The notes: a model not told the origin generated them from the letters alone. A stretch of 64,000 nt of DNA from Hyphomicrobiales bacterium (GCA_017305665.1 JAFKKH010000029.1:1-64000); one strand, 5' to 3'; numbered from the stretch's first letter, positions 37,183 through 46,357 are shown. Program-made: numbers and translations.

Positions 37183-37428
37183 TCAGGCGACCTTGTCCTT
37201 CACCACGCATTCGGGAGGACGCGCCTGTCCGGCGCCGAGATCGGCCGCGAAACGGTACAACGTCGAGCAGTAAGGGCAGATGATCTCGTTGTCGTTGCCA
37301 AGGTCCAGGAAGACATGGGGGTGATCGAACGGCGGATTGGATCCGACACACATGAACTCCCGCGAGCCGATCTCGATGACGGCGACGCCGGCATCGTTAT
37401 GGAAGTGGGGGACGACGTGGTCGGACAT
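37183..37428 (-). CDS. zf-CHCC zinc-finger protein
   Basis: 81-residue protein with the CHCC metal set C27-x8-H36 and C51-x2-C54 in FMCVGSNPPFDHPHVFLDLGNDNEIICPYCSTLY. This is the zf-CHCC family (Pfam), homologous to the NDUFS6/13 kDa subunit of respiratory complex I and common as a stand-alone gene in alphaproteobacteria. The ATG at 37428 matches the family start. Likely role in complex I assembly or structure; inference from homology. Confidence 0.92.
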   Translation of the reverse strand: MSDHVVPHFHNDAGVAVIEIGSREFMCVGSNPPFDHPHVFLDLGNDNEIICPYCSTLYRFAADLGAGQARPPECVVKDKVA

Positions 37429-37690
37429 GTTCTTCACCTTAGGGATCGCCGCGAAACTATGACGCGCCAAATACGCAACGACTTCGCGCCGCACCATACT
37501 GATGGGCGCGCCCGATTCCTAGCTGGCTGGAAACGGATTTGGATATTTCATGGGTCAACTATCCATGCAAATTCGACACAATCCTGTCGTCTTGGAGAAG
37601 CCCTTCTTTCGTCGGGGCGGTTGTGTCTGAAAAACGGCATACCACCTTAAGGCCTACGACGAAGGCAGGCTTCTATCGGGGATTTCCGCA

Positions 37691-38821
37691 ATGTGGTGGC
37701 GAATCGGAAGCGCGATGGCGGGGGTGGCGGTGTGCGCAACAGCGCTCGCCTTGCTGTGGCCGCATGCCAGCGATGCCGGTGCCGTATTGATGGCGCAGGA
37801 CGATCCCGCGCATCTCTCCGATCTTCAGCTCAATTCCGCACTCCGGAATGATCCGGCGTTGCTCACGCGCAATATCGAAGCGGCGCTCGCCGCGCATGAT
37901 GCCGGTCTGGCACAAAGCTTTGCGGAGGTTGCGGAGGCCCACGGAGTTTCCGTCCCGGACGATTTATCCCGACGGGTTGCCGAGGCTGTCGGGGAAGAAA
38001 ATTCTACCGGACACGTCGCAAAGCGATTCCTGACCGGGCTAGTCACCGGCAATGCCGACGATGGTGCCAGCCTGTCGGGAACGGTCGCAGGCGACTTGTT
38101 CGTGTTTGGTGATGTCCGAGACGTCATCCGCGAAGGCAAGCATCTTGCGATGGGCGAGGACACTGACCGACTGGTGCTGGGCCTCGCCGCCGCGGGGCTC
38201 GCGGTGACGGCGGCCACCTATGTGTCGGTCGGCGGTGCGGCGCCGGTGCGCGCCGGTCTCACCCTGGTCAAGGATGCCCGCAAGGTTGGCCGGCTCGGCG
38301 AAGGCCTGACCCGGTGGGCGGGCCGCTCGGCGCGCGAAATGGTCGATGCGCCGATGCTGCAGCAGGCGGTAGCCACGGGATCGCTGGCACGGCCGGGCCA
38401 GACCGCCCGTGCCATCAAGGCGGCGTTCCATGCCGAGAAGGCCGGTGGGCTGGTGCGTCTCGCCAAGGATGTCGGCCGCGTCGGCGAGAAAGCGGGGACG
38501 CGCGGTGCGCTCGACACGCTGCGGATCGCCGAAGGACCGAAGGATGTCGCGCGAGCGGCACGGCTTGCCGAATCCAAAGGTGGCCAGACCCGCGCCATCA
38601 TGAAGATTCTCGGCCGCGGTGCGCTGCTGCTTGCGGCGGGCGCGTTCAATCTGTCGCTGTGGGTATTCGGCGCGCTGATCGCGCTGTTCGGATTTCTGTC
38701 CTCGATCAAGGCCACCACCGAGCGCCTGACGCTCGCATGGCTGCATCGCTCAAAAGCCAGGCGGCTGCGGCGGCAGCTCGCCTTACAATCAAGTCTCGCT
38801 GGCGCGGCTTCCGCAGCCTAG
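37691..38821 (+). CDS. Hypothetical membrane protein with N-terminal anchor and C-terminal transmembrane pair
   Basis: 376 residues; I do not recognise a named family. Residues 1-30 form a signal or anchor, followed by an Asp/Ala-rich region. VLGLAAAGLAVTAATYVSVGG (about 158-178) is a likely membrane segment and LLLAAGAFNLSLWVFGALIALFGFL (about 313-337) a hairpin pair. The region between is amphipathic and Ala/Arg-rich. The tail is basic (RSKARRLRRQLALQ). No catalytic motif is evident. Confidence 0.75.
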   Translation: MWWRIGSAMAGVAVCATALALLWPHASDAGAVLMAQDDPAHLSDLQLNSALRNDPALLTRNIEAALAAHDAGLAQSFAEVAEAHGVSVPDDLSRRVAEAVGEENSTGHVAKRFLTGLVTGNADDGASLSGTVAGDLFVFGDVRDVIREGKHLAMGEDTDRLVLGLAAAGLAVTAATYVSVGGAAPVRAGLTLVKDARKVGRLGEGLTRWAGRSAREMVDAPMLQQAVATGSLARPGQTARAIKAAFHAEKAGGLVRLAKDVGRVGEKAGTRGALDTLRIAEGPKDVARAARLAESKGGQTRAIMKILGRGALLLAAGAFNLSLWVFGALIALFGFLSSIKATTERLTLAWLHRSKARRLRRQLALQSSLAGAASAA

Positions 38822-38878
38822 CACCTCACGGTCCTCCGCCGACCAACTCCTTCAAATCTCGAAATCACGGAATCGCCC

Positions 38879-39631
38879 ATGCCGAGCTTTCATCACGGCG
38901 ACGTTGAAATTGCTTACCTCGACGAGGGAGAGGGCGATCCCGTCGTGCTCGTGCACGGGTTTGCATCGAGCAAGAACGTGAACTGGGTGTATCCGACCTG
39001 GGTGTCGGAGCTGCGCAAGAACGGCTTGCGTGTGCTCGCCTTCGACAATCGCGGTCATGGCGATTCCAGCAAGCTCTACGATCCCGAGGACTATCACATC
39101 GGTACCATGGCGAGCGACATCGCCGCGCTGATGGATCATCTCGATATCGAGCGCGCTGATGTCATGGGCTATTCGCTTGGTGCGCGCATGATGGGCATTC
39201 TGGCGCAGACACGGCCGGAGCGGGTGCGCTCGGCGATTTTCGGCGGCCTCGGCATCGGCCTGATCAAGGGCGGCGGTCCCGGCGAGAACGTTGCCAAGGC
39301 GCTGGAAGCGCCATCGCTGGACGACGTGACCGATCCGGTCGGGCGCACGTTCCGCGCGTTCGCCGATCAGACCCGTTCCGATCATCGCGCGCTCGCGGCG
39401 TGCCTGCGCGGCTCGCGGCGGTTGATGACGGAAGCGGAGGCCGCGAGCATCAGCGTGCCGACGTTGATCGCGGTCGGCACCACCGACGAGATCGCGGGAT
39501 CGGCGGAGGCGCTGGCGGAGATCATTCCCGGTGCGGAAGTGCTGGATATTCCGAACCGCGATCACATGCGTGCGGTCGGCGACAAGGTCTACAAGGAAGG
39601 CGTGCTGGACTTCCTGTCACGCCGTGCGTGA
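38879..39631 (+). CDS. Alpha/beta hydrolase
   Basis: 250-residue alpha/beta hydrolase with complete triad: nucleophile Ser99 in GYSLGAR, Asp203 in GTTDEIAG and His229 in NRDHM, plus the oxyanion HGFAS at about 26-30. Substrate unknown. Its 3' end overlaps that of the convergent membrane-protein gene by 15 bases. Confidence 0.92.
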   Translation: MPSFHHGDVEIAYLDEGEGDPVVLVHGFASSKNVNWVYPTWVSELRKNGLRVLAFDNRGHGDSSKLYDPEDYHIGTMASDIAALMDHLDIERADVMGYSLGARMMGILAQTRPERVRSAIFGGLGIGLIKGGGPGENVAKALEAPSLDDVTDPVGRTFRAFADQTRSDHRALAACLRGSRRLMTEAEAASISVPTLIAVGTTDEIAGSAEALAEIIPGAEVLDIPNRDHMRAVGDKVYKEGVLDFLSRRA

Positions 39632-41122
39632 CGCGTCCTCATCCCGTTTGGCGAGATAGCGCGCGGCGGCGATCAGCGCGACGAATGTCGCGATCCACAC
39701 CATGCGCGCGCCGTAACGATCGTGCGGTCCGGAGATCACGCCGCAGATGAATGCGTTGCCGAGCAGGGCCACGCAGACCGTTATGGCGAGCAGTTCGATG
39801 TCATCAAGACGGCGGCGCCAGAGCGCGCCCAATGCGATCGCGGCGACCAGCAGCATCGAGACCAGCGCCACGGGAATGTGGAGGTAGTTGATCGCCGCGA
39901 AGTTGATGTCCCAGTGCTGTTGGTGTGCGGCGCGCATCGCCGCCTTCTGCCCGGGCAGGTAACGCTCGATGATGCCGTAGGTGTGCGGAATCCAGCCGTT
40001 GGTGCCTTCGCCGGTGCCGACATGCAGCAACTGGCTGACGGTCGCAACCGCCGCCGCTTCGGCTTGCCAGAACGGGTAGGCCTTGAGCGCTTCGGTGGCG
40101 ATGAATTCCATCTCCGCGTTCATGCCGTCGAAGCGGCCGAGCTTGTTGAAGATGCTGTCGTTGGCCCAGAGGAATTCATCCGCGGTCGCGGGCAACTGGT
40201 TGCGATAGGGACAAAGCTTCAGCTTGATCTTGTCGCAGTGATCGTTGAGGTAGCGCGCGACGATGCCGTCCTGCATCATGCGTCCGAACGAGACGCCGGC
40301 ACCGCCGGGCGTCCAGGCGAGTTGGCCCGACAGCGCGAAGTTCGCGGCGAGCAGCATGGCCGCGCCGACGACGAGCGTCACGCTGCCCTGAACGAGGCCG
40401 ATCAAGGACAGTCTTTGCCGCAGCAAAGGCTTCGTGATCCAGCCGAGGCAGCACAGGCCGAACAGAACACCGAACGTCGCGCTGTGGGTCGCGGCCGCGA
40501 ACGACGTGTAGAGAAACAGCAGGATTTTCTCGACGGTCGAGAGCTTGTCGTTATGGACGACCAGCAGGAACAGCGACAGCACCGCGAGGCCTGCGAAGAT
40601 GTCGGTGAGCAACATGCTGGCGAGCCATGGCAAGGCCGTCGTCAGGATCAGAACCAGGGCGATGGCGAGCAGCCGCGACGGCCGCGCCATACCGAGCACG
40701 CGCAGGGTCAGTTGCAGGATCCACAGCGTCAGCACCGCCTGGAATACGAGATTGACCCAGAAGTACGATCCCTGGCCGAGATGGAGGTAGATGCCGTACA
40801 CCGTCGAACGGCTTGGCACGAGGTAGCCCTCGTACCATCGTGCCAGATAGCCGCCGGTATCATATTCAAGCAGCGGATAGCCGTTCCAGATCGCGGGTGC
40901 GAGCAGGAAGACGACGGATACCACGATGGCGGCGACCCAGGCCCACGAGACGTCAGCGGCGCGCGTACGTACGACTTGCGTATGAATGACGTGATCTCCG
41001 GTGGGGGCGGGGCACCATTGCGCTAAATGAAGGCCCGGCGCAAATGCATAATGAGTTTGACGTAAATTGGTTCGGCCATGGCTTGAATTGAGGAAATTCC
41101 GAGCCACTTTTCCGGAACGCAT
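39617..41122 (-). CDS. Multi-pass membrane protein, GT-C-like, unknown function
   Basis: About 500 residues with some ten hydrophobic segments. LLEYDTGGYLARWYEGYLVPSRSTVYGIYLHLG in the first periplasmic loop includes acidic Asp positions as in GT-C glycosyltransferases, and HTYGIIERYLPGQ lies further on. I therefore suspect a lipid-linked sugar transferase-like protein, but no named family is claimed. The start is uncertain: conserved-looking sequence begins near 40960, but no start codon is close. ATG 41122 or GTG 41107 are the nearest plausible ones, both with weak ribosome sites. Confidence 0.7.
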   Translation of the reverse strand: MRSGKVARNFLNSSHGRTNLRQTHYAFAPGLHLAQWCPAPTGDHVIHTQVVRTRAADVSWAWVAAIVVSVVFLLAPAIWNGYPLLEYDTGGYLARWYEGYLVPSRSTVYGIYLHLGQGSYFWVNLVFQAVLTLWILQLTLRVLGMARPSRLLAIALVLILTTALPWLASMLLTDIFAGLAVLSLFLLVVHNDKLSTVEKILLFLYTSFAAATHSATFGVLFGLCCLGWITKPLLRQRLSLIGLVQGSVTLVVGAAMLLAANFALSGQLAWTPGGAGVSFGRMMQDGIVARYLNDHCDKIKLKLCPYRNQLPATADEFLWANDSIFNKLGRFDGMNAEMEFIATEALKAYPFWQAEAAAVATVSQLLHVGTGEGTNGWIPHTYGIIERYLPGQKAAMRAAHQQHWDINFAAINYLHIPVALVSMLLVAAIALGALWRRRLDDIELLAITVCVALLGNAFICGVISGPHDRYGARMVWIATFVALIAAARYLAKRDEDASRTA

Positions 41123-41284
41123 GATGATGCGGGTATGACCGGGCCGGCCGGTATCCTGCGGTCCTTTCAATCGCTTAGGCCGCTGGTTAACCCTATGCCG
41201 GCTGAATACCCGCTGAACGGCGAAGGACAACGCGCACCCGTCATGTTATGGTGCAGGACGGAATACTGGGGGAACGAGACCGTC

Positions 41285-42112
41285 ATGGCGAAGCATCAGG
41301 TCAATCCGCAGAATCCCAAGCTCGCAGCACTCGATCCGATCTGGGATCGCATTCGCAGCGAGGCCGAGGATATCGTTCGCCGCGAGCCGGAACTTGCGTC
41401 CTTCATCTATTCGACGGTTTTGCATCACGATCGCCTCGAGGCGGCGGTGGTGCATCGCGTCGCCGAGCGGCTCGACCATTCGGCGCTGTCCGGCGACCTG
41501 ATCCGCCAGACCTTCCATGAGGCGCTGCGCGATGATCCCGACATCGGCAATGCATTCCGCGCCGACCTGGTCGCAGTGTACGACCGCGATCCCGCGACCT
41601 CCCGCTTCATCGATCCGCTGCTCTACTTCAAGGGCTTCCACGCCATCCAGAACCATCGTCTCGCGCACTGGCTCCATCAGCGGGGCCGCAAGGATTTCGC
41701 CTATTACCTGCAGAGCCGCGCCTCGGCGGTGTTCCAGACCGACATCAACCCCGCGGCAAAAATCGGCCGCGGCATCTTCCTCGATCATGCCACCGGTTTC
41801 GTCGTCGGTGAAACTGCCGTCATCGAGGACGACGTCTCGATCCTGCACGACGTGACGCTCGGCGGCACCGGCAAGGAAAACGAGGACCGCCATCCGAAAA
41901 TCCGCCGCGGTGTCATGATTGGCGCGGGCGCGAAGATTCTCGGCAACATCGAAGTCGGTCATTGCGCGCGCATCGCGGCGGGCTCCGTCGTGGTGAAGCC
42001 GGTGCCGAACAATGTCACCGTCGCTGGCGTTCCTGCGCGCGTGGTGGGTGCGGCCGGTTGCTCGGAGCCGTCACGGACGATGGATCAGATGCTGAATGCG
42101 ATGGGACTTTAG
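41285..42112 (+). CDS. cysE: Serine O-acetyltransferase
   Basis: First step of cysteine synthesis from serine: acetyl-CoA to O-acetylserine, in the cytoplasm. 275 residues with an N-terminal helical domain (about 1-140) and a C-terminal left-handed beta-helix of hexapeptide repeats (DINPAAKIGRGIFLDHATGFVVGETAVIEDD). The catalytic DHATG is intact and the tail is long, as needed to contact cysteine synthase. GGGGGAACGAG precedes ATG 41285; an upstream frame is rejected. Confidence 0.95.
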   Translation: MAKHQVNPQNPKLAALDPIWDRIRSEAEDIVRREPELASFIYSTVLHHDRLEAAVVHRVAERLDHSALSGDLIRQTFHEALRDDPDIGNAFRADLVAVYDRDPATSRFIDPLLYFKGFHAIQNHRLAHWLHQRGRKDFAYYLQSRASAVFQTDINPAAKIGRGIFLDHATGFVVGETAVIEDDVSILHDVTLGGTGKENEDRHPKIRRGVMIGAGAKILGNIEVGHCARIAAGSVVVKPVPNNVTVAGVPARVVGAAGCSEPSRTMDQMLNAMGL

Positions 42113-42214
42113 TTCTGTCGAAGAATTTCCGTTCTGAAATTGCGAAATAAACCGGTAGCGGTGCAGGCCATCTCGCTCTAGAACCCTGCGACCTCAATTT
42201 TACTGGAGACCGCC

Positions 42215-42433
42215 GTGGACGTTCAGGAAGTCAGGAAGCTCGACGCCTATCTCAAGCGCGTGTTCGGCAACCCCAAGATTCGTGTGGTGCCACGGCCGAA
42301 GAAAGACGACTCGGCCGAGGTGTATATCGGCGAGGAGTTCATCGGAGTGCTGTTCGTCGATGACGAGGATGACGACCGCTCGTTCCAGTTCCAGATGGCG
42401 ATTCTCGAGGACGATCTGGCCGACGTCGGCTGA
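42215..42433 (+). CDS. DUF3126 family protein
   Basis: 72-residue small acidic protein of the alphaproteobacterial DUF3126 family: LDAYLKRVFGNPKIRVVPRPKKDDSAEVYIGEEFIGVLFVDDEDDDRSFQFQMAILE. GTG start at 42215 preceded by GGAGA. Function unknown. It follows cysE by about 100 bases, a common neighbourhood in this group. Confidence 0.9.
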   Translation: MDVQEVRKLDAYLKRVFGNPKIRVVPRPKKDDSAEVYIGEEFIGVLFVDDEDDDRSFQFQMAILEDDLADVG

Positions 42434-42437
42434 TCGC

Positions 42438-43148
42438 TTAAGTCTGCGGCCCGCGCAGTTGCCGCGTCAGCCGCTCCATGGCGGCGGCAACGGCGCGCCA
42501 TTGCGTCAGCCATTGCCGCGGAAAGCGGAACGTCAGATCGGCGTCGCCGATCCGGCGTTCGCTGAGGCACATACCCGGCGTCACCGTATCGCGCGTACAG
42601 CGCGCGACCATCGCAGGCGTCTCCGCAGAAAACAGATCTTCGCCCGCATACGGCGTACTGTCACGGAACGCGCGCATCGACAGGCCGTCCTGCGGCACCG
42701 TAGCGGCCTCATCGAGATAGCGGGGATAGATGGTGCGGACCAGAATGTCCGGGGCCAGTGAATCGTGATGTGCCGCGATCGACAGGAAAATGCGATCGAT
42801 CGGTTGCGGCGTGTCTTCGACCGTTTCGGCCGTGACATGCTTCGGGGCGTCCGGCGGCGCCAGCGACGGATAGACGAAATTCAGGTCGATGCGCTCCTGC
42901 GGCCCTGAATGCCTCTGCACCTTTCTGCGGAAGGCGTGCGGGGGCACGTTGAACAGGGTCTCGCCGATGCTGACGGGGAGCGGTTCATTGGTGTCAGGCA
43001 CCTTGGGCGCCCAGGTCGGCCAGAGCAGATAGGCAACTGCCGTGACCGCAAGCACCGCGATCAGCGCGGACGTGAGCAGTGGGAGGACGTGACCGCGTCG
43101 CGACCGGCCGCGCCGGCGGGAGCGGTATGGAACCGACAGCAGGGTCAT
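42438..43148 (-). CDS. Hypothetical membrane-anchored protein
   Basis: 236 residues. A basic N-terminus (RSRRRGRSRRGH) precedes one membrane helix (about 21-45), followed by a periplasmic domain containing VSIGETLFNVPPHAFRRKVQRHSGPQERIDLNFVYPSL and two cysteines (CTRDTVTPGMC) that may form a disulfide. I do not recognise the family; similar proteins occur as hypotheticals in Bradyrhizobium-type genomes. It converges on DUF3126 with only four bases between. Confidence 0.78.
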   Translation of the reverse strand: MTLLSVPYRSRRRGRSRRGHVLPLLTSALIAVLAVTAVAYLLWPTWAPKVPDTNEPLPVSIGETLFNVPPHAFRRKVQRHSGPQERIDLNFVYPSLAPPDAPKHVTAETVEDTPQPIDRIFLSIAAHHDSLAPDILVRTIYPRYLDEAATVPQDGLSMRAFRDSTPYAGEDLFSAETPAMVARCTRDTVTPGMCLSERRIGDADLTFRFPRQWLTQWRAVAAAMERLTRQLRGPQT

Positions 43149-43383
43149 GCAGGCAGGATCATGGGCAGGGCGGCGCTTCTTCCGCGAGGGGGCGAATCAC
43201 CAGCGACTATGCCACGCGAATGCGGAATTTCCGCATCGTGCCATGCAGTTGCGAAGGGAAGCGGCATGGTTGCCGCGCGCCGCGGCACCTCGGGTGTTAA
43301 CCCTTTCTTAAGGATAAGCTGGCGGGCGAAGCGGCTTTTTGCGAAGCAGGGAGCGTCGTTGTCGAGTAACGGATGCCCCGCCG

Positions 43384-43713
43384 ATGTCGCCGGATGCGTT
43401 GAATTCCTTCTTCTCCCTGTGCATCGGATTTTCCCTCGCGGGTGCGCTCGCCAGCGGATACCAAGCCTTTCTCGCACGTCCCGCCGGCTTTGGCCTGCTG
43501 CAGGAAACGGTGATGACGAAGGCTTTCGCCGCCGTACCCTTTCTGGTGTTCGCGGCGCCCTTCATCATCATGCGCAACACGCTGCGCGGACGCCGCATCG
43601 AGCGCCGCCGCTTTGAATTCGTCATGATGGCGACCGTGCTCGCGGGCTTCTGGAGCCTGATGTCGGGCACCTTCCTGATCATGACCCTGCGGGCGGTCGG
43701 GTTGCTCGCCTGA
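43384..43713 (+). CDS. Small multi-pass membrane protein, hypothetical
   Basis: 109 residues with three hydrophobic segments (about 8-30, 44-63, 84-106) and a short basic loop RNTLRGRRIERRRFE between the second and third. No known family recognised. The ATG at 43384 is chosen ahead of the first helix; an upstream extension adds an Arg-rich stretch and is less likely. Confidence 0.75.
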   Translation: MSPDALNSFFSLCIGFSLAGALASGYQAFLARPAGFGLLQETVMTKAFAAVPFLVFAAPFIIMRNTLRGRRIERRRFEFVMMATVLAGFWSLMSGTFLIMTLRAVGLLA

Positions 43714-43736
43714 ACGGCGGCATGGCATGGTCTTCA

Positions 43737-43814
43737 CTCGTGTGATGGTTCTGACATTCGCTTCAATCTCGCTGCAAGTCTTTCAAGCGAAAGTCAGAAC
43801 CAAAATCACACGAG
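43737..43814. repeat. ATTCGC-type long hairpin repeat, copy 2a
   Basis: Left arm CTCGTGTGATGGTTCTGACA then TTCGCTT; right arm AAGCGAAAGTCAGAACC...CACACGAG. Same family and tandem layout as the pair at 10161-10329, with different outer arms. Confidence 0.8.
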
Positions 43815-43827
43815 CAACCCATATTTT

Positions 43828-43903
43828 CTAATGGTCCTTTGATTCTAACATTTGCATGAGCGTCCGCTGCAACGGGATGCAAATGTTAGAATCGGACCAT
43901 TAG
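43828..43903. repeat. ATTCGC-type long hairpin repeat, copy 2b
   Basis: CTAATGGTCC...GATTCTAACATTTGCAT pairs with ATGCAAATGTTAGAATCGGA then CCATTAG. Its right end touches the Shine-Dalgarno (AGGAGA, from 43905) of the carbonic anhydrase gene, so the hairpin would sit in that gene's leader if transcription starts upstream. Confidence 0.8.
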
Positions 43904-43915
43904 CAGGAGACGACC

Positions 43916-44446
43916 ATGGCGATCTATGAACTCGACGGGCAGGCGCCCGATCTTCCCAAGAGCGGAAATTATTTCATTGCCGACACCGCATCGGTAATCG
44001 GCAAAGTGCGCCTGCTCGAGAATGCGAGCATCTGGTTCGGCGCAGTGTTGCGCGGCGACAACGAATGGATTGAGGTCGGCGTCGGCTCCAACGTGCAGGA
44101 CGGCAGCACCTGCCATACCGACAAGGGCTTTCCGCTGACCATCGGAACCAATTGCACGGTCGGCCACAACGTCATCCTGCACGGTTGCACCATCGAGGAC
44201 GGCGCGCTGATCGGCATGGGCTCGATCGTGATGAACGGCGCGCGGATCGGCCGCGGCAGCATTGTGGGCGCCGGCGCTGTGATCACTGAAGGCAAGCAAT
44301 TCCCGGAATATTCGATGATCATCGGCGCGCCGGCGCGCGTCATCCGTACACTGGAGCCGGCCCAGGTCGAGGCGATGGGCGGCGCCGCCAAATTCTATGC
44401 CGCAAACGGACCTCGCTTCAAAAAGGGTTTGAAGCAGATCGGCTGA
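43916..44446 (+). CDS. Gamma-class carbonic anhydrase family protein
   Basis: 176-residue left-handed beta-helix trimer-forming protein. The three zinc-ligand histidines of the gamma-CA fold are visible: H67 (TCHTDKG), H84 (VGHNV) and H89 (ILHGC). Hexapeptide repeats run through ISIW-like turns from about 30 to 145. May interconvert CO2 and bicarbonate, although many bacterial homologues (PaaY, YrdA) have low or unknown activity. AGGAGA precedes the ATG. Confidence 0.92.
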   Translation: MAIYELDGQAPDLPKSGNYFIADTASVIGKVRLLENASIWFGAVLRGDNEWIEVGVGSNVQDGSTCHTDKGFPLTIGTNCTVGHNVILHGCTIEDGALIGMGSIVMNGARIGRGSIVGAGAVITEGKQFPEYSMIIGAPARVIRTLEPAQVEAMGGAAKFYAANGPRFKKGLKQIG

Positions 44447-44571
44447 CACGTCGGCGGGTCGCGCAGAAGTGAGCGGAATATCGAACGAATAAAAATCGCC
44501 CCCCGGAAACAATCGGGTACAGCCGGTGTATCTCATCGGTGGGGCAACAGGGAATTGGACGGAGTTTGACG

Positions 44572-44964
44572 ATGTTGCGCAAAACGATGATCGCATTGCT
44601 GGCGGTCGCTGCGGTGGGACTTGTCTCGCCGACGGTCGCCTCGGCGCGCGGCGGCCATGGCGGCGGTGGTTTTCACGGCGGCGGTGGTTTCCATGGCGGC
44701 GGCGGCTTTCACGGTGGTTTCCATGGTGGTTTTCACGGCTTCCGTGGCGGCGGCTTTCATCATGGATTCTACGGCCGCGGTTTCGGCTGGGGCCTCGGGC
44801 TCGGCCTGGCGCCATACGCCTACGGCTGGGGCTATCCGTATGGCTATTACGGATATCCCTACGCCTATGGCGGCTATTACGACGATGGCGGCTGCTATCT
44901 GGTTCGGCGCCGGATCCATACGCGCTATGGCTGGCGCTGGCGTCGGGTCGAAGTCTGCGACTGA
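44572..44964 (+). CDS. Secreted Gly/His-repeat protein
   Basis: 130 residues: signal peptide (MLRKTMIALLAVAAVGLVSPTVASA, cleavage about 25), then about eight tandem GGGGFH/GGFHGG units (residues about 27-60), a GWGLGLGLAPYAYGWGYPYGYYGYPYAYGG Tyr/Gly-rich zone, and a conserved C-terminus CYLVRRRIHTRYGWRWRRVEVC whose two Cys may pair. His-rich repeats suggest metal binding or a structural wall role; not proven. Other frames across the repeats are open only because of the repetition. Confidence 0.85.
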   Translation: MLRKTMIALLAVAAVGLVSPTVASARGGHGGGGFHGGGGFHGGGGFHGGFHGGFHGFRGGGFHHGFYGRGFGWGLGLGLAPYAYGWGYPYGYYGYPYAYGGYYDDGGCYLVRRRIHTRYGWRWRRVEVCD

Positions 44965-45048
44965 TCGCTCCGACTTTTTAGAACGCTTGACCAGCGGCGC
45001 GCGATGCTTGTCGCGCGCCGTTGCACCGTGATCGTCGCGCTCCCGTGT

Positions 45049-45100
45049 GATGGTTCAAGTTCGCTCCGGGAGCGTGACCCCGTGAGGCGAACTTCAGAAT
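45049..45100. repeat. Degenerate ATTCGC-type hairpin
   Basis: AAGTTCGC (45057-45064) and GCGAACTT (45087-45094) are complementary, with TGTGATGGTTC preceding, as in copy 2a at 43743. Probably a decayed third locus of the same repeat family, between convergent genes. Confidence 0.5.
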
Positions 45101-45108
45101 TCGGGGCG

Positions 45109-45993
45109 CTAGCCGAGCACGTGATATTTCTTGAGCCAGGTCTGCATCTGTTGCCAGGCATCTTCCGCCGCGTCCTTGCGATAGCTCGGACGGTAATCGG
45201 CATGGAAGCCGTGGGGTGCGCCGGGATAGATCTTGAAGTCCGCAACTTTGTGGTTGGCGGCGAGCGTGGCCTTCATCGCATCGATCTGCGCGGCCGATAT
45301 TCCCTGATCGGCACCGCCGTAGAGTCCGAGCACCGGCGCCTTCATCTCAGGCGCGAGCTGCGTCGGACTTTTCGGCCATAGCGGATTGGGCGGATCGACC
45401 AGCGGGCCGTAGAACGCGACGCCTGCCTTGAGGTCCTTGCTGTGAGCGGCATATTCCCAGACGGTGCGGCCGCCGCGGCAGAAGCCGATGATGCCGAGCC
45501 GGCCGGTATCGGCGCCTTGCGACTTCGCCCAGGCCACGGTGCTGTCGAGATCGGACAGCAGCTCCGCATCGGGCTTGCTGTTCACGAGCGGCAGAAGCTG
45601 GCTCATATCGGTGATCTTGCTGATGTCACCCTTGCGGAAATAGTAGTCCGGCGCGACGGCGAAGGCGCCGAGCTTGGCGAGACGCCGCGTCACATCCTTG
45701 ATGTATTCGTGAAGGCCGAAGATCTCCATGGCGACGATCACCACGGGTGGATGCGCGACGCCTGCAGGCGCGGCGCGATATCCGGGCATCTTGCCATCGG
45801 CAACCGGAATCTTGACGTCACCTGCGGTGAGACCGTCGGTGTCTGTCTTGATGACCTCGGCGCGAACCGGGCCGGCCGCAAGCGTATAACCGGCGGCCGT
45901 AGCGGCTGAGGCCGTCATGAAGCCGCGACGCGACAGGGGCGCGGTGCGGGTCAATCCGATGACATCGGAAGCGAGCAGGGGATCAGTGCGCAT
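45109..45993 (-). CDS. Dienelactone hydrolase family protein, Tat-exported
   Basis: 294-residue alpha/beta hydrolase of the dienelactone hydrolase family. The nucleophile is Cys in GFCRGGRTVWEYA, with D in GLYGGADQGI and H in YPGAPHGFHADY. The N-terminus has SRRGFMTASAATAAGYTLAAG, a twin-arginine signal, so the enzyme acts in the periplasm or is membrane-tethered, unlike classical cytoplasmic ClcD. AGGACC precedes the ATG. Confidence 0.9.
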   Translation of the reverse strand: MRTDPLLASDVIGLTRTAPLSRRGFMTASAATAAGYTLAAGPVRAEVIKTDTDGLTAGDVKIPVADGKMPGYRAAPAGVAHPPVVIVAMEIFGLHEYIKDVTRRLAKLGAFAVAPDYYFRKGDISKITDMSQLLPLVNSKPDAELLSDLDSTVAWAKSQGADTGRLGIIGFCRGGRTVWEYAAHSKDLKAGVAFYGPLVDPPNPLWPKSPTQLAPEMKAPVLGLYGGADQGISAAQIDAMKATLAANHKVADFKIYPGAPHGFHADYRPSYRKDAAEDAWQQMQTWLKKYHVLG

Positions 45994-46357
45994 TGTGGTC
46001 CTCCGTTGTCGGGGAGCGTCATTCAGCCGCCCGCAATGGAGGAACGCAAATCACGCCTGCGAGGGGCGGTTCTTGCCCGCAGATTCTTGCCCGCAGATTC
46101 TTGCCCGAATGTCTTCGCAAAAATGTCGCAAGGCCGCCCGGCGGAGTATGACGCCCGGCGACCTTGCCCTGCCCGGACATTGAAATTGGCTTGCGCCGTC
46201 CGGTACAGGGAGATTGCGCCGGCGCGACGCCACTGTGTGTGAGCTACTTCACATTCCTTTTTGCGGATATTGATAACCGGGCCGCGAGTTCCGCGGGCTG
46301 GCGGCAAGTGGCCGGGTCGGCTATACGCGGCCTTCAACAGAACGACGGGAGCAGAGC
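45994..46357. other. Intergenic region between hydrolase and FKBP genes
   Basis: No supported gene. It contains the 14-bp tandem repeat listed separately and should hold the divergent promoters of the dienelactone hydrolase and FKBP genes; I see no unambiguous promoter consensus. Confidence 0.5.
46070..46108. repeat. 14-bp tandem repeat, about 2.8 units
   Basis: TTCTTGCCCGCAGA repeated twice without change (46070-46083, 46084-46097), followed by a partial third unit TTCTTGCCCGA. No protein context. Confidence 0.85.

Noticed and set aside
44526-45031. Alternative Trp/Arg-rich and Ala-rich frames over the Gly/His-repeat gene
   Set aside because: They are open because a 6-codon repeat lacks stops in every frame; only the frame from 44572 has a signal peptide.
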